Positions 36,274 to 44,731 of a stretch of 64,000 bases of DNA are shown one piece after another. The stretch comes from Streptomyces sp. NBC_00568 (GTDB taxonomy: Bacteria > Actinomycetota > Actinomycetes > Streptomycetales > Streptomycetaceae), in assembly GCF_026341855.1 (NCBI RefSeq), contig NZ_JAPENW010000001.1, positions 4,641,001 to 4,705,000 of the forward strand. Reading direction: 5' to 3'. Numbering within the stretch: position 1 is the stretch's first letter; each line of letters starts with the position of its first letter. Below the pieces are notes generated by a model. That model saw only the letters and a program-made list of their open reading frames with translations, was not told the origin of the DNA and made no database searches. The translations under genes were made by a program, and so were the position numbers.

Positions 36274-38900
36274 CGCTGGGCACTTCCTTCCAGGGGGCGG
36301 TTTCCGATGGTCAGCAGCGGCAGGTCGGGCTTGATCTGGTCGCGCTCGGGAACGAAGCCGACGACCGGGTCCGGGGTGTCCGGGGCGTTCACGAAGGACA
36401 CGAACCGGCTCAGCTTCTCCGGGTCGTTGATGGTCTCGGCCCACTCGTCGCGGTAGTTCGCGACATGCGCGGTCATCAGCGACTCCAGCTCCTCGCAGAT
36501 GCCGAGCGAGTCCTCCACCACCACCTCCCGGACGTGGTCCAGGCCGCCGGGAATCCGCTCCAGCCAGGTCGACGTGCGCTCCAGGCGGTCCGCCGTGCGG
36601 ATGTAGAACATCAGGAAGCGGTCGATGAGGCGGATCAGTTCGGCGTCGCTCAGATCCTGGGCCAGCAGGTCCGCGTGGCGCGGGGTCGCGCCGCCGTTGC
36701 CGCCGACGTACAGGTTCCAGCCGTTGGAAGTGGCGATGATGCCGAAGTCCTTGGACTGGGCCTCGGCGCACTCGCGGGCGCACCCGGAGACCGCCGACTT
36801 GAGCTTGTGCGGGGAGCGCAGACCCCGGTAGCGCAGCTCCAGGTCGATGGCCATCCGGACCGAGTCCTGCACGCCGTACCGGCACCAGGTCTGCCCGACG
36901 CAGGACTTCACGGTGCGCAGCGACTTTCCGTACGCGTGCCCGGACTCGAAGCCGGCGTCCACCAGCCGCGCCCAGATCAGCGGGAGCTGCTCCACCCGCG
37001 CACCGAACAGGTCGATGCGCTGGCCTCCGGTGATCTTCGTGTAGAGCCCGAAGTCCCGTGCCACCTCGCCGATCACGATGAGCTTCTCGGGAGTGATCTC
37101 GCCGCCGGGGATGCGCGGCACGATCGAGTACGAGCCGTTCTTCTGGAGATTGGCGAGGAAGTGGTCGTTGGTGTCCTGGAGCGAGGCCTGTTCGCCGTCG
37201 AGGACATAGCCGTCGGCGCCGATGGTCGGGGCGAGGGAGGCGATGATCGAGCCGACGGCGGGCTTGCAGACCTCGCAGCCGTCACCGCCCCGGGCCTCCT
37301 CACGGCCGTACCGGTCGAGCAGCGTCCGGTACGAGGTGATCCTGAGCGCCAGGACGATCTCGTACAGCTCCTCGCGGGTCTGCCCGAAGCAGCCGCACAG
37401 GCCGTGGTCGACCTCGACGCCGCTCGCGGCCAGTTCCTCGTTGACGAGCTGACCGAGGACCTTGACGCAACTCCCGCAGCCCGTACCGGCCTTGGTGCAC
37501 TTCTTGACCTCGGGGACGGTCGTGCAGGAGTGCTCGGTGACCGCGCCCCGGATCGTGCCCTTGGTGACGTTGTGGCAGGAGCAGATGACCGCCGAGTCGG
37601 GGAGCGCGGAGGGGCCGAGGGCCACCGGGGCCCCCGCCCCCGCCGGCAGCACCAACTGCTCGGGGGAGATCGGCGGCACCGAGCCGGTGAACGCGCGCAG
37701 GGTGCCGTAGGCGTCCGCGTCGCCGACCAGGATGCCGCCGAGGAGCTGCCCGTCACGGCCGATGACCAGCTTCTTGTAGGTGCCCGAGCGCGAGTCCGCG
37801 TAGACGACGTCGAGGCAGTCGGCGGTGGCTCCGTGCGCGTCGCCGAACGAGGCGACGTCGACACCGAGGAGCTTCAGCTTCGTCGACAGGTCGGCGCCGG
37901 TGAAGCTCGCCTCGTCGGCGGCGATCGTCGCGGCGGCCGTCGCGGCCATCTCGTAGCCGGGCGCGACGAGTCCGTACACCCGGCCGTCCGCGGCGAGGGC
38001 ACACTCGCCGATCGCGAACACGGACGGGTCGGAGGTGCGGCACTGCTCGTCGACCGTGATGCCGCCGCGCTCGCCGACCGTGAGCCCCATGTCGCGGGCG
38101 AGCTGGTCGCGCGGACGGACTCCCGCGGAGAACACCACCAGATCCGTGGGGAGTTCGGACCCGTCGGACAGCTTCATGCCGGTCACGGCGCCGTCGTCGC
38201 CGGTGACGATCTCCTGGGTGCCCGTGCCGGTGTGCACGCTCAGGCCCATGTCCTCGATGGTGCGCAGGAGCGCGGCTCCGCCGCCTTCGTCCACCTGCAC
38301 CGGCATCAGGCGCGGCGCGAACTCCACGATGTGCGTGGTCAGTCCGAGTCCCTTGAGCGCGCCGGCCGCCTCGAGGCCGAGCAGGCCGCCGCCGACGACG
38401 GCGCCGGTCGTCGCCCGCGCCTTCGCGTACTCCTCGATGGCGAGCAGATCCTCGATCGTGCGGTAGACGAAGCAGCCCTCTGCGTCCTTGCCGGGCACCG
38501 GCGGAACGAAGGGATAGGAGCCGGTGGCGAGGACCAAGGTGTCGTAGCCGACCGTCAGACCGGACCGGGCGGTCACGGTGCGCGCGACCCGGTCGATCGA
38601 CTCGGCCGGGTCGCCGAGGTGCAGCTCGATGCCGTGCTCCTTGATGAACTCCGCGTCCGTGAGCGAGAGTTCGTCGGGTGTGCGGCCCGAGAAGTACGAG
38701 GTGAGCTGGACCCGGTCGTAGGCCGGGCGGGGCTCCTCGCAGAGCACGACCACGCGGTGCGTGGCGGTCAGGCCGCGTTCGGCGAGCGACTCCAGGAAGT
38801 GCTGGCCGACCATGCCGTGGCCGACGAGCACGATCGTGGGAGCGATCCCGGCGTCCGGGGCCGTCGCCGCCGCTGTCATCGTCGTCGTGTCCGGGGACAT
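36270..38900 (-). CDS. nirB: Nitrite reductase large subunit NirB
   Basis: This is the siroheme enzyme that reduces nitrite to ammonium with NAD(P)H, 876 residues. Order of domains: FAD/NAD-binding reductase (VLVGHGMVGQHFLE, VLATGSYPFVPP, AVVGGGLLGLEAA), a BFD-like [2Fe-2S] domain (ICSCHNVTKG...GTGCGSC), and the sulfite/nitrite reductase half with the coupled siroheme-[4Fe-4S] ligands in CVGQTWCRYG and SGCARECAEAQSKD. It is directly preceded by the FAD oxidoreductase gene (no intergenic base) and followed by nirD with overlap. The three-gene operon has a GlnR-type box at its head. Siroheme supply may come from the chelatase at 51747. Confidence 0.96.
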   Translation of the reverse strand: MSPDTTTMTAAATAPDAGIAPTIVLVGHGMVGQHFLESLAERGLTATHRVVVLCEEPRPAYDRVQLTSYFSGRTPDELSLTDAEFIKEHGIELHLGDPAESIDRVARTVTARSGLTVGYDTLVLATGSYPFVPPVPGKDAEGCFVYRTIEDLLAIEEYAKARATTGAVVGGGLLGLEAAGALKGLGLTTHIVEFAPRLMPVQVDEGGGAALLRTIEDMGLSVHTGTGTQEIVTGDDGAVTGMKLSDGSELPTDLVVFSAGVRPRDQLARDMGLTVGERGGITVDEQCRTSDPSVFAIGECALAADGRVYGLVAPGYEMAATAAATIAADEASFTGADLSTKLKLLGVDVASFGDAHGATADCLDVVYADSRSGTYKKLVIGRDGQLLGGILVGDADAYGTLRAFTGSVPPISPEQLVLPAGAGAPVALGPSALPDSAVICSCHNVTKGTIRGAVTEHSCTTVPEVKKCTKAGTGCGSCVKVLGQLVNEELAASGVEVDHGLCGCFGQTREELYEIVLALRITSYRTLLDRYGREEARGGDGCEVCKPAVGSIIASLAPTIGADGYVLDGEQASLQDTNDHFLANLQKNGSYSIVPRIPGGEITPEKLIVIGEVARDFGLYTKITGGQRIDLFGARVEQLPLIWARLVDAGFESGHAYGKSLRTVKSCVGQTWCRYGVQDSVRMAIDLELRYRGLRSPHKLKSAVSGCARECAEAQSKDFGIIATSNGWNLYVGGNGGATPRHADLLAQDLSDAELIRLIDRFLMFYIRTADRLERTSTWLERIPGGLDHVREVVVEDSLGICEELESLMTAHVANYRDEWAETINDPEKLSRFVSFVNAPDTPDPVVGFVPERDQIKPDLPLLTIGNRPLEGSAQR

Positions 38901-40184
38901 TCAGGAGCCTCCGTCGTTGGTGAGCAGGTGGAGCAGCGGTGCGCCGTCCGAGGGGAGCGGCTCCGCTCCCTCCCAGGCGCGGGCGAGGGCGCCGACGGTG
39001 CCGAGTTCGCCGACGAGCACGCCGCCGACCAGCCGGTCGTCGCGGACGACGACCTTGCGGTAGGTGCCGCGGGTGGCATCGGCGAGCTGGACGACGTCGT
39101 CGCCGGGCAGGGGATCGGTCTCGCCGAACGCGGCGAGGTCGAAGGGGGCGGTGCCGCCCGCCAGGGTGAGGCGGGTGAGGGAACGGGTGCCGGTGTAGCG
39201 GGCGGGGGAGCGGGTGGCCTCGCGCCGCGCCGGCCGGGCCTCGGCCGCTATCGACTCGGCGAGGACGTCGGCCTGTTCGAGAGCCGCGGTCGCCAGCCCG
39301 TAGACCGTGCCGTCGTGCTGGGCGCAGTCGCCCACAGCCCGGATGCGGGGGTCGGACGTCCGGAGTTCGTCGTCGACGAGGATGCCCTTGTGGACGGCGA
39401 GTCCCGCGTCCTGGGCGAGGCCCGTGCGGGGATGGACGCCGCAGGCCAGTACGACGAGGTCGGCGTCCAGGGCGTATCCGTCGGCCATCTCGACCGAGCG
39501 GACCGCGCCGCCGACCGAGCGCACGTCGCGCACCCGGCACTCGGTGTGCACCTCGACGCCCAGCTCCGTGAGGTGCCGGTGCACCAGACGGGACGCGGCC
39601 GGGTCGAGCTGGCGCTCCATGAGCCGCTCGGCCTGCTGCGCCAGCACCACCTGGGCCCCGCGCAACGCCAGCGCCCGGGCGGCCGACACCCCGAGCAGGC
39701 CGCCGCCGATCACGACGGCGCGGGTGCCGGGCCGGACGGCCTTCGACAGGCCCAGGCAGTCGTCCATGGTGCGGAACGCGTGCACGCCTTCCGGGAGTTC
39801 GTGCCGACCCTGGGCGAACAGGCCGCGAAGCGGAGGAAGTACGGGGTTGGAGCCGGTCGCGAGGACCAGCGTGTCGTATGCGATCACCGCGCCGTCCGCG
39901 CAGCGCACCGTGCGCGTGACGCGGTCGATACCGGTGACCCGGGCCCGGGTGAGGCGGTCGACGCCGGGAAGGGCGATCACCTCGGGGGCGTACCGTCCCG
40001 CCAGCACCTCGGCGAGCAGCACACGGTTGTACGGGGCGTGGTCCTCGTCGCCGATCAGCGTGACGGAGACGGGAGAGGCGGCGGACCGGGCGCCGCCGGT
40101 CACGCCGAGCTCGTCGAGCCGCCGGGCGAGCCGGACGCCCGCGAGTCCGGCGCCGATCACCACCACACGCGTATTCGAGGTCAT
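38901..40184 (-). CDS. FAD-dependent oxidoreductase of the nitrite/nitrate reductase cluster
   Basis: This is a 427-residue flavoprotein related to the reductase half of NirB: dinucleotide motifs VVVIGAGLAGVRLA and AVVIGGGLLGVSAA, the ATG motif LVLATGSNPVLPP and the FAD C-terminal motif IRAVGDCAQHDG. It lacks siroheme and iron-sulfur domains. Being first in the nirBD operon, and with no other reductase partner for the nitrate reductase at 48305, it may pass electrons to nitrate or nitrite reductase; this is inference. ATG 40184 is chosen; GTG 40190 is two codons upstream. A GlnR-type box ends 22 bases before it. Confidence 0.9.
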   Translation of the reverse strand: MTSNTRVVVIGAGLAGVRLARRLDELGVTGGARSAASPVSVTLIGDEDHAPYNRVLLAEVLAGRYAPEVIALPGVDRLTRARVTGIDRVTRTVRCADGAVIAYDTLVLATGSNPVLPPLRGLFAQGRHELPEGVHAFRTMDDCLGLSKAVRPGTRAVVIGGGLLGVSAARALALRGAQVVLAQQAERLMERQLDPAASRLVHRHLTELGVEVHTECRVRDVRSVGGAVRSVEMADGYALDADLVVLACGVHPRTGLAQDAGLAVHKGILVDDELRTSDPRIRAVGDCAQHDGTVYGLATAALEQADVLAESIAAEARPARREATRSPARYTGTRSLTRLTLAGGTAPFDLAAFGETDPLPGDDVVQLADATRGTYRKVVVRDDRLVGGVLVGELGTVGALARAWEGAEPLPSDGAPLLHLLTNDGGS

Positions 40185-40206
40185 GTCCACACCGTGCGGT
40201 GCCGGT

Positions 40207-40244
40207 GTTACCCGGTGGCATCACGTCTGTTTCCCGGGAGGAAC
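40207..40244 (-). promoter_or_regulatory. GlnR-type box of the nir operon
   Basis: On the minus strand four five-mers are spaced by exactly six bases: GTTCC, GAAAC, GATGC, GTAAC. This is the GlnR architecture (GTnAC-n6-GaAAC repeated at 11-bp intervals) with one mismatch in GTTCC and GTAAC and two in GATGC. It is placed directly upstream of the start codon. Confidence 0.75.
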
Positions 40245-40453
40245 GCTGCCCTCAGCGGGGGCGGGGCGGCGGTGTGAGGGTTCCGGGGGCCTGCGCGGGG
40301 CGGGCTGTGAGGTTCGGGCGCGGGGACGGCGGCGCGGCCCGGCCGGGCCGTGGGGCCCGAGGACAGGCGCCGGGGAGAAGGGCAGACGAGAGAGGCAGGT
40401 GGGCACGGACACGGGCCGGCGGGGAGACGGGCCGGAGCCGGGGGTGGGGCCAG

Positions 40454-40564
40454 CCGAACCTCAAGCACATCGCCAGCATCTTCCTGAAGCTCGACCTGCC
40501 CCCGTCGGACACCGGCCACCGGCGGGTCCTCGCGGTCCTGCGCTATCTGGACTCGGTGCACTGA
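40454..40564 (+). pseudogene. Relic of a LuxR/NarL-type regulator (C-terminus only)
   Basis: The last 36 codons before a TGA at 40562 read LKHIASIFLKLDLPPSDTGHRRVLAVLRYL and so on, which matches the recognition-helix end and tail of actinomycete LuxR-type response regulators (KHIxSIFxKLxLPPSDxxHRRVLAVL). Nothing upstream in any frame resembles the rest of such a protein; the frame degenerates into Arg/Gly-rich sequence. It is therefore a fragment of a deleted regulator gene. Confidence 0.7.
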
Positions 40565-40669
40565 GCGCCGACGCCCGCGCGGGGGACCCGCCGGGGCGAA
40601 GCTCAGAAGTCGCTCAAGATTCAGGGGCCCATGGCCGGCGCACGTATCCGGTCTCATAGGGTCGCGATC

Positions 40670-41452
40670 ATGCCCGACATATCCCTGACCATGGTCCTAG
40701 TGCTCTGCGCCGCAGCCCTGGCGGCCGGCTGGATCGACGCCGTGGTCGGCGGAGGAGGGCTGCTTCTGCTGCCCGCCATGCTGCTCGGGCTGCCCGGCGG
40801 CACCCCGGCGGCCTACGCGCTCGGCACGAACAAGGCGGTGGCGATCGTCGGTACGACGGGAGCCGCGGTGACGTACGCGCGCAAGGCGCCCGTCGATGTG
40901 CGCCTCGCCGTACGGATCGGGGTCGCGGCGCTCGCCGGTTCCACGGCGGGAGCGTTCGTCGCGGCCGGGCTGAGCACCGACGTGCTCAAGCCGGTCGTCA
41001 TGGTCGTCCTGGTCGGCGTCGGCACCTTCGTGATCCTGCGGCCCGCCTTCGGCACGGCGCCGCCGACCACCCCGGTCTCCCCGCGCCGCGTCCTCGCCGC
41101 GATCGGTCTCGCGGGCCTCGGCATCGGCTTCTACGACGGGCTCATCGGCCCCGGCACGGGAACGTTCCTCGTGCTCGCGCTCACCGCCCTGCTCCACCTC
41201 GACCTGGTGACCGCCTCCGCCACCGCCAAGATCGTCAACTGCTGCACCAACGCGGGCGCCCTCGCGACCTTCGCCTGGAAGGGCACGGTGTTCTGGCAAC
41301 TCGCCGCCCTGATGGCCGTGTTCAATCTGGCGGGCGGCATGGTGGGGGCGCGGACCGCGCTCAAGAAGGGCAGCGGGTTCGTCCGCGTGGTGCTGCTGAC
41401 GGTGGTGTTCGCACTGGTGGCGAATCTGGCGTACCAGCAGTGGCTCGCCTGA
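40670..41452 (+). CDS. TauE/SafE family sulfite/anion exporter-like permease
   Basis: This is a 260-residue integral membrane protein of the TauE/SafE (DUF81) family, with about eight hydrophobic segments and the repeated family motif (AAGWIDAVVGGGGLLLLPAMLLGLPGG near the N-terminus, GLGIGFYDGLIGPGTGTFLVLAL in the middle). Members move sulfite, sulfonates or other organic anions across the membrane; the substrate here is unknown. ATG 40670 follows a TAGGGT -10 box (40657-40662) at leaderless distance. It converges with the sortase gene with only four bases between stop codons. Confidence 0.88.
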   Translation: MPDISLTMVLVLCAAALAAGWIDAVVGGGGLLLLPAMLLGLPGGTPAAYALGTNKAVAIVGTTGAAVTYARKAPVDVRLAVRIGVAALAGSTAGAFVAAGLSTDVLKPVVMVVLVGVGTFVILRPAFGTAPPTTPVSPRRVLAAIGLAGLGIGFYDGLIGPGTGTFLVLALTALLHLDLVTASATAKIVNCCTNAGALATFAWKGTVFWQLAALMAVFNLAGGMVGARTALKKGSGFVRVVLLTVVFALVANLAYQQWLA

Positions 41453-41456
41453 ACGC

Positions 41457-42077
41457 TCAGCGGCTGCCCGTGAGATGGGCGAAGACGACCACGTTTCCCT
41501 GGTAGCCCGTCGTCTCCGAGTAGCCGCCCCCGCACGTGATGACGCGCAGCTCGGGCCGGCGCGCGGCGCCGTACACCTTCGCGTCGGGGAAGGCGCGGGA
41601 GTCGTACACCTCGACCGCGTCGACGGTGAACAGGGCCGTGCTGCCGTCGAGCCGGTCCACCTCGACCGTGCCGCCCTTGCGGAGGGCACCCAGGTCGTAG
41701 AAGACGGCGGGGCCGTCGGCGTTGTCGACGTGCCCGGCGACGACGGCCGTGCCGCGCTCACCGGGGGTGGTCCCGGCCTCGTACCAGCCGGCCAGGTTCT
41801 TCTTCTCCGCGGGCGGCACGTCGAGGCTGCCCTGCGGAGTGAGGCCGAGACCCATCAGGGGGGCGTCCACGCCGATCGCGGGGATGCGGATGCGGTCCGG
41901 CGGGGAGTGCGGCATCGCGGGGGCGACGGACCGCGCGCCGTCCCCGGAGGTCGCCGCCTGTGCCGCGGACGGCTGGGGAGGGGGGTGCGGTTCGGCACCG
42001 CTGCGCAGCAGCCAGGCACCGGAGCAGAGGGCGACGACGGTGACCGACGCTATGGCGACATTGCTGACCCGGCGCAC
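41457..42077 (-). CDS. Class F sortase
   Basis: This is an extracytoplasmic cysteine transpeptidase of 206 residues, actinomycete class F. It has an N-terminal membrane anchor (VAIASVTVVALCSGAWLL), a Pro/Ala-rich linker and the sortase barrel starting at RIRIPAIGVDAPLMGLGL. The catalytic His is in VVAGHVDNADG and the catalytic Cys in LRVITCGGG. I could not place the usual catalytic Arg after the Cys with certainty (GYSETTGYQGNVVVFAH). GTG 42077 has a GAGGAGG ribosome site. It follows a membrane-anchored secreted protein gene in the same direction, its likely partner or substrate. Confidence 0.92.
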   Translation of the reverse strand: MRRVSNVAIASVTVVALCSGAWLLRSGAEPHPPPQPSAAQAATSGDGARSVAPAMPHSPPDRIRIPAIGVDAPLMGLGLTPQGSLDVPPAEKKNLAGWYEAGTTPGERGTAVVAGHVDNADGPAVFYDLGALRKGGTVEVDRLDGSTALFTVDAVEVYDSRAFPDAKVYGAARRPELRVITCGGGYSETTGYQGNVVVFAHLTGSR

Positions 42078-42251
42078 GCGAGCCTCCTCACGGTTCCTTT
42101 CCCGGGCCGGGGCCGGCCGGGCCCCGGCGGCCGAGGGTGCCGGCCGGGGTGCTGATGGGGTCTGTCCCGTCCCCCTCCGGGCCGCGAGGGGCGTCGGGCC
42201 ACGGAGGGGGAGGGACGGCGGTACCGGCGGACGGGCAGCGGAGGGTGCCCG

Positions 42252-42770
42252 TCAGATCCCGTCGCCTCTCGCCCGGCGATGCAGGAGCCAGGTACCGCCC
42301 GCGGCGGCGACGGCCAGCGCCGCCACTCCCGCCGCGGTCTGTACGGGGTCGGGGCCCAGCGCGCCGCCGACACCCGTGTTCACATGCCCGCGCGGCTGGA
42401 TCTGCTCGCGCGTTGAGGTCAGGGTCACCATCAGGTCCCCGGTGACCCGCCGGCCGTGGGAGCACCGCGCGACGATCTCGTACGTCCCCGGCTGCGCGCT
42501 CGGCGGCACCCGGAACTGTCCGATCGCGTCCTGCTCGTGCGCGCTGGCCGCGAGTGTGAAGGTACCGCCGCCCACCGCCCCGGCGTCCCCGTTCGCGGTG
42601 CCGTCCGAGCCGCACGCGGCGGTGTTGACGGTGACCTCGGCGCCCGGGACGACGGCGGAGGGGAACACCTCCAGGCTTCCGGTGTCTCCGCCGTACACGG
42701 GCGCGGCGGCCAGACCCGCGGCGGCGACGGCGAGCGCGGTACCGGTCATCAGACGGGCGGTACGTCGCAT
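42252..42770 (-). CDS. Secreted, C-terminally anchored partner of the sortase
   Basis: This is a 172-residue exported protein: a signal peptide (LMTGTALAVAAAGLAAAPVYG), an Ig-like beta-rich domain with two cysteines (NTAACGSDG and VARCSHGRR), and a C-terminal hydrophobic helix followed by a basic tail (AALAVAAAGGTWLLHRRARG). That layout is the one of sortase substrates, but no LPxTG-like pentapeptide precedes the helix (the region reads GALGPDPVQ). ATG 42770 has an excellent GGAGGAG ribosome site. It sits 174 bases upstream of the class F sortase gene. Function is unknown; a cell-surface role is inferred. Confidence 0.82.
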   Translation of the reverse strand: MRRTARLMTGTALAVAAAGLAAAPVYGGDTGSLEVFPSAVVPGAEVTVNTAACGSDGTANGDAGAVGGGTFTLAASAHEQDAIGQFRVPPSAQPGTYEIVARCSHGRRVTGDLMVTLTSTREQIQPRGHVNTGVGGALGPDPVQTAAGVAALAVAAAGGTWLLHRRARGDGI

Positions 42771-42840
42771 CGTGCTAGCTCCTCCGAGGGGGCGCGGCCC
42801 GCGACACCCCCAAGTGCCGCTGCGTCGGTCGAACCCCTGC

Positions 42841-42854
42841 CTTACCGAGGTAAG
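42841..42854. promoter_or_regulatory. Palindrome CTTACCGAGGTAAG
   Basis: A 6-bp inverted repeat (CTTACC/GGTAAG) with a two-base centre lies 71 bases upstream of the sortase-partner start and may be an operator. Confidence 0.4.
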
Positions 42855-42876
42855 TGGCACATGCCCCCGCCCGCTC

Positions 42877-42893
42877 TCTGATGGATCGTCAGA
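42877..42893. promoter_or_regulatory. Inverted repeat TCTGA-N7-TCAGA
   Basis: TCTGA (42877-42881) and TCAGA (42889-42893) flank TGGATCG, about 107 bases upstream of the sortase-partner start. It could be a regulator-binding site. Confidence 0.4.
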
Positions 42894-43129
42894 AATGATG
42901 TGAACGGGTGTCAGGCGGGGTGCCGGAAGGGGTGGAACCCTCGGCATTCCGGCAGGTCATCGGCGTGCGTTGGGCGTGTCGCGCAGGAGAACCCGAAGGG
43001 CGCGGGGCCGGGGGTGTGAACGGGTGACCGGGAGGCGCGGGGAGCGGGGTGCGGTGGCGGAGGGGGGTGAAGGGCGCGGGCGGACGGGGGCCGGCGTGCA
43101 GAGGCCGGGCGGGGCCGGCGCGGCTCGGC

Positions 43130-43160
43130 TTGACCTCAAGAATGGTTGAGGTACGAGGCT
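43130..43160 (+). promoter_or_regulatory. SoxR box within a MerR-type promoter
   Basis: TTGACC (-35, 43130-43135) overlaps CCTCAAG-AATG-GTTGAGG (43134-43151), which matches the SoxR operator CCTCAAGNNNNCTTGAGG at all but one base. A GAGGCT -10 candidate (43155-43160) gives the 19-bp spacer that MerR-family activators act on. Confidence 0.8.
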
Positions 43161-43167
43161 GTCCCTC

Positions 43168-43791
43168 ATGAAGACAGCCACAGCTGAATCCACTGTCCCC
43201 GAGCAGATGTCCGAGCCGCCCGTACGGGTCGCCGTCGTGGTCGGCAGCAATCGCGAGGGGCGTTTCGGTCCCGTCGTCGCGGGCTGGCTGCTGGACCGCA
43301 TCGGAGAACGGGACGACTTCCTCCCCGAGGTCCTCGACGTCGCCTCCGTCGAGCTCCCCACGGCCCTGTCCCACTCACCGTCCCCCGCGGTGGCCGCCGA
43401 ACTGGCGAAGGTCAGCCCCGCCCTCGCCGACGCGGACGCCTTCATCGTCCTCACCCCCGAGTACAACCACTCCTTCCCCGCCGGCCTGAAGAACCTCATC
43501 GACTGGCACTACGGCGAGTGGCGGGCCAAACCCGTCGCCCTCGTCTCGTACGGCGGAGTGTCCGGGGGCCTGCGGGCCGTGGAGCACCTGCGTCAGGTCT
43601 TCGCCGAACTGCACGCGGTGACCGTACGGGACACGGTGTCCTTCCACGGCGCGGGCGCCGCCTTCGACGAGGCCGGCCACCCGCGCGACGCCGTGGGCCC
43701 CGCGGCGGCGGTGAAGACCATGCTGGACCAACTGGGCTGGTGGGCAAGGGCGCTGAAGGAGGCCAGGGGGAAGCGCCCGTACGGGGGCTGA
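43168..43791 (+). CDS. NADPH-dependent FMN reductase family protein, SoxR-controlled
   Basis: This is a 207-residue flavodoxin-fold reductase. The FMN-phosphate loop is VGSNREGRFGPVVAGWL and the second family motif LTPEYNHSFPAGLKNLIDW is intact. Such enzymes reduce quinones, azo dyes or FMN. The start is ATG 43168. The upstream SoxR box indicates induction by redox-cycling compounds. The S. coelicolor SoxR regulon includes a reductase of this family (SCO2478), to which this is probably the ortholog. SoxR itself is not encoded in the window. Confidence 0.92.
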   Translation: MKTATAESTVPEQMSEPPVRVAVVVGSNREGRFGPVVAGWLLDRIGERDDFLPEVLDVASVELPTALSHSPSPAVAAELAKVSPALADADAFIVLTPEYNHSFPAGLKNLIDWHYGEWRAKPVALVSYGGVSGGLRAVEHLRQVFAELHAVTVRDTVSFHGAGAAFDEAGHPRDAVGPAAAVKTMLDQLGWWARALKEARGKRPYGG

Positions 43792-44014
43792 GGTCCGCTC
43801 CGGCCCGGCGCGGGCCGACGAGTGTCGGGGGCGAGGTGCGGCACGACCCGGGCGGCCGGCCCGAAGGCGCGCCGGAATGTGTGCCGCATCACACCACCGC
43901 GTCGGCCGGACGCGATGATTTCGGAGCGGTGCGCCGGTCTTCACCGACGTAACCGAACGCGTGATGCGACCGAACGCGTGACGTGGCCGAGCACAGCGAC
44001 GAGGAGCGAGACCC

Positions 44015-44614
44015 ATGCGCATCGTGATCAGCGAGTTCATCAGCCTGGACGGTGTCGTGCAGGCGCCCGGAGGTCCCGAGGAGGACACCGACGGCGGGTT
44101 CGCCCACGGCGGCTGGTCCCACCCCTACTTCGACCCGGAGGTCGTGGGCGGCGCGTTCGCGGCGGGGCTCTCCCGGGCCGAGGCGCTGCTGTTCGGGCGC
44201 CGCACCTGGCAGACGATGGCCGGGGCGTGGCCCGAGCGGGCGGGCGATCCGTTCGCGGACCGGATGAACTCCCTCCCCAAGTACGTGGTCTCCAGCACCC
44301 TCGGCGAGGCGGAGCTGTCGGCCTGGGACAACACCACGCTCATCCCCGGGGACGAGAGCGTCGCCCGCATCCGCGAGCTGCGCGCGACCGGTGACGGCGA
44401 CCTCGCGATGATGGGCAGTCCCACCCTCGTACGCACCCTGCTGGCCGAGGGCCTGGTCGACGAGCTCCAGCTGATCCGTATGCCGGTGATGCTCGGCGGC
44501 GGCAAGACGATCTTCCCCGAGGACGGCATGAAGCGCCCGCTCGTCCACGTCTCCACGGTCACCGCGAAGACCGGCGTGGACGTGAGCGTGTACCGGCCGG
44601 CGGACGAGAGCTAA
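44015..44614 (+). CDS. Dihydrofolate reductase family protein (RibD C-terminal-like)
   Basis: This is a 199-residue soluble protein of the bacterial bifunctional deaminase-reductase (RibD_C) family: ISEFISLDGVVQAPGG at the N-terminus, ALLFGRRTWQTM, and MMGSPTLVRTLLAEGLVDELQLIRMPVMLGGGKTIFPE. Lone members of this family are usually of unknown substrate; the deaminase domain of true RibD is missing, so riboflavin synthesis is not implied. ATG 44015 has a GAGGAG ribosome site. Confidence 0.9.
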   Translation: MRIVISEFISLDGVVQAPGGPEEDTDGGFAHGGWSHPYFDPEVVGGAFAAGLSRAEALLFGRRTWQTMAGAWPERAGDPFADRMNSLPKYVVSSTLGEAELSAWDNTTLIPGDESVARIRELRATGDGDLAMMGSPTLVRTLLAEGLVDELQLIRMPVMLGGGKTIFPEDGMKRPLVHVSTVTAKTGVDVSVYRPADES

Positions 44615-44640
44615 GGGCTGGGCGGAGGCCCCGGACCGAG

Positions 44641-44675
44641 CCGTGGGCAGGCGTCCTGGCGACGCCTGCCCACGG
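44641..44675. terminator. Bidirectional terminator
   Basis: A perfect 15-bp stem (44641-44655 with 44661-44675) with a five-base loop lies between the convergent RibD-like and metalloprotease genes and can serve both. Confidence 0.85.
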
Positions 44676-44731
44676 GACCCCGAGGACGTCCGGTGCCGGT
44701 CGGCCCGGGGCCGGAGGGTGTCCGCTGCCGG

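Larger units (their letters stand above)
42771..43167. other. Intergenic region with several palindromes
   Basis: No gene is seen in these 397 bases. It holds the promoter region of the sortase partner gene (two palindromes near 42841-42893) on the left and a SoxR-type promoter at 43130-43160 on the right; the middle is GC-rich without clear structure. Confidence 0.6.

Noticed and set aside
36261..40277. Plus-strand open frame of about 1340 codons opposite nirD, nirB and the FAD oxidoreductase.
   Set aside because: The minus strand carries complete, motif-perfect nitrite reductase genes with overlapping stops and starts; the opposite frame is a mirror effect.
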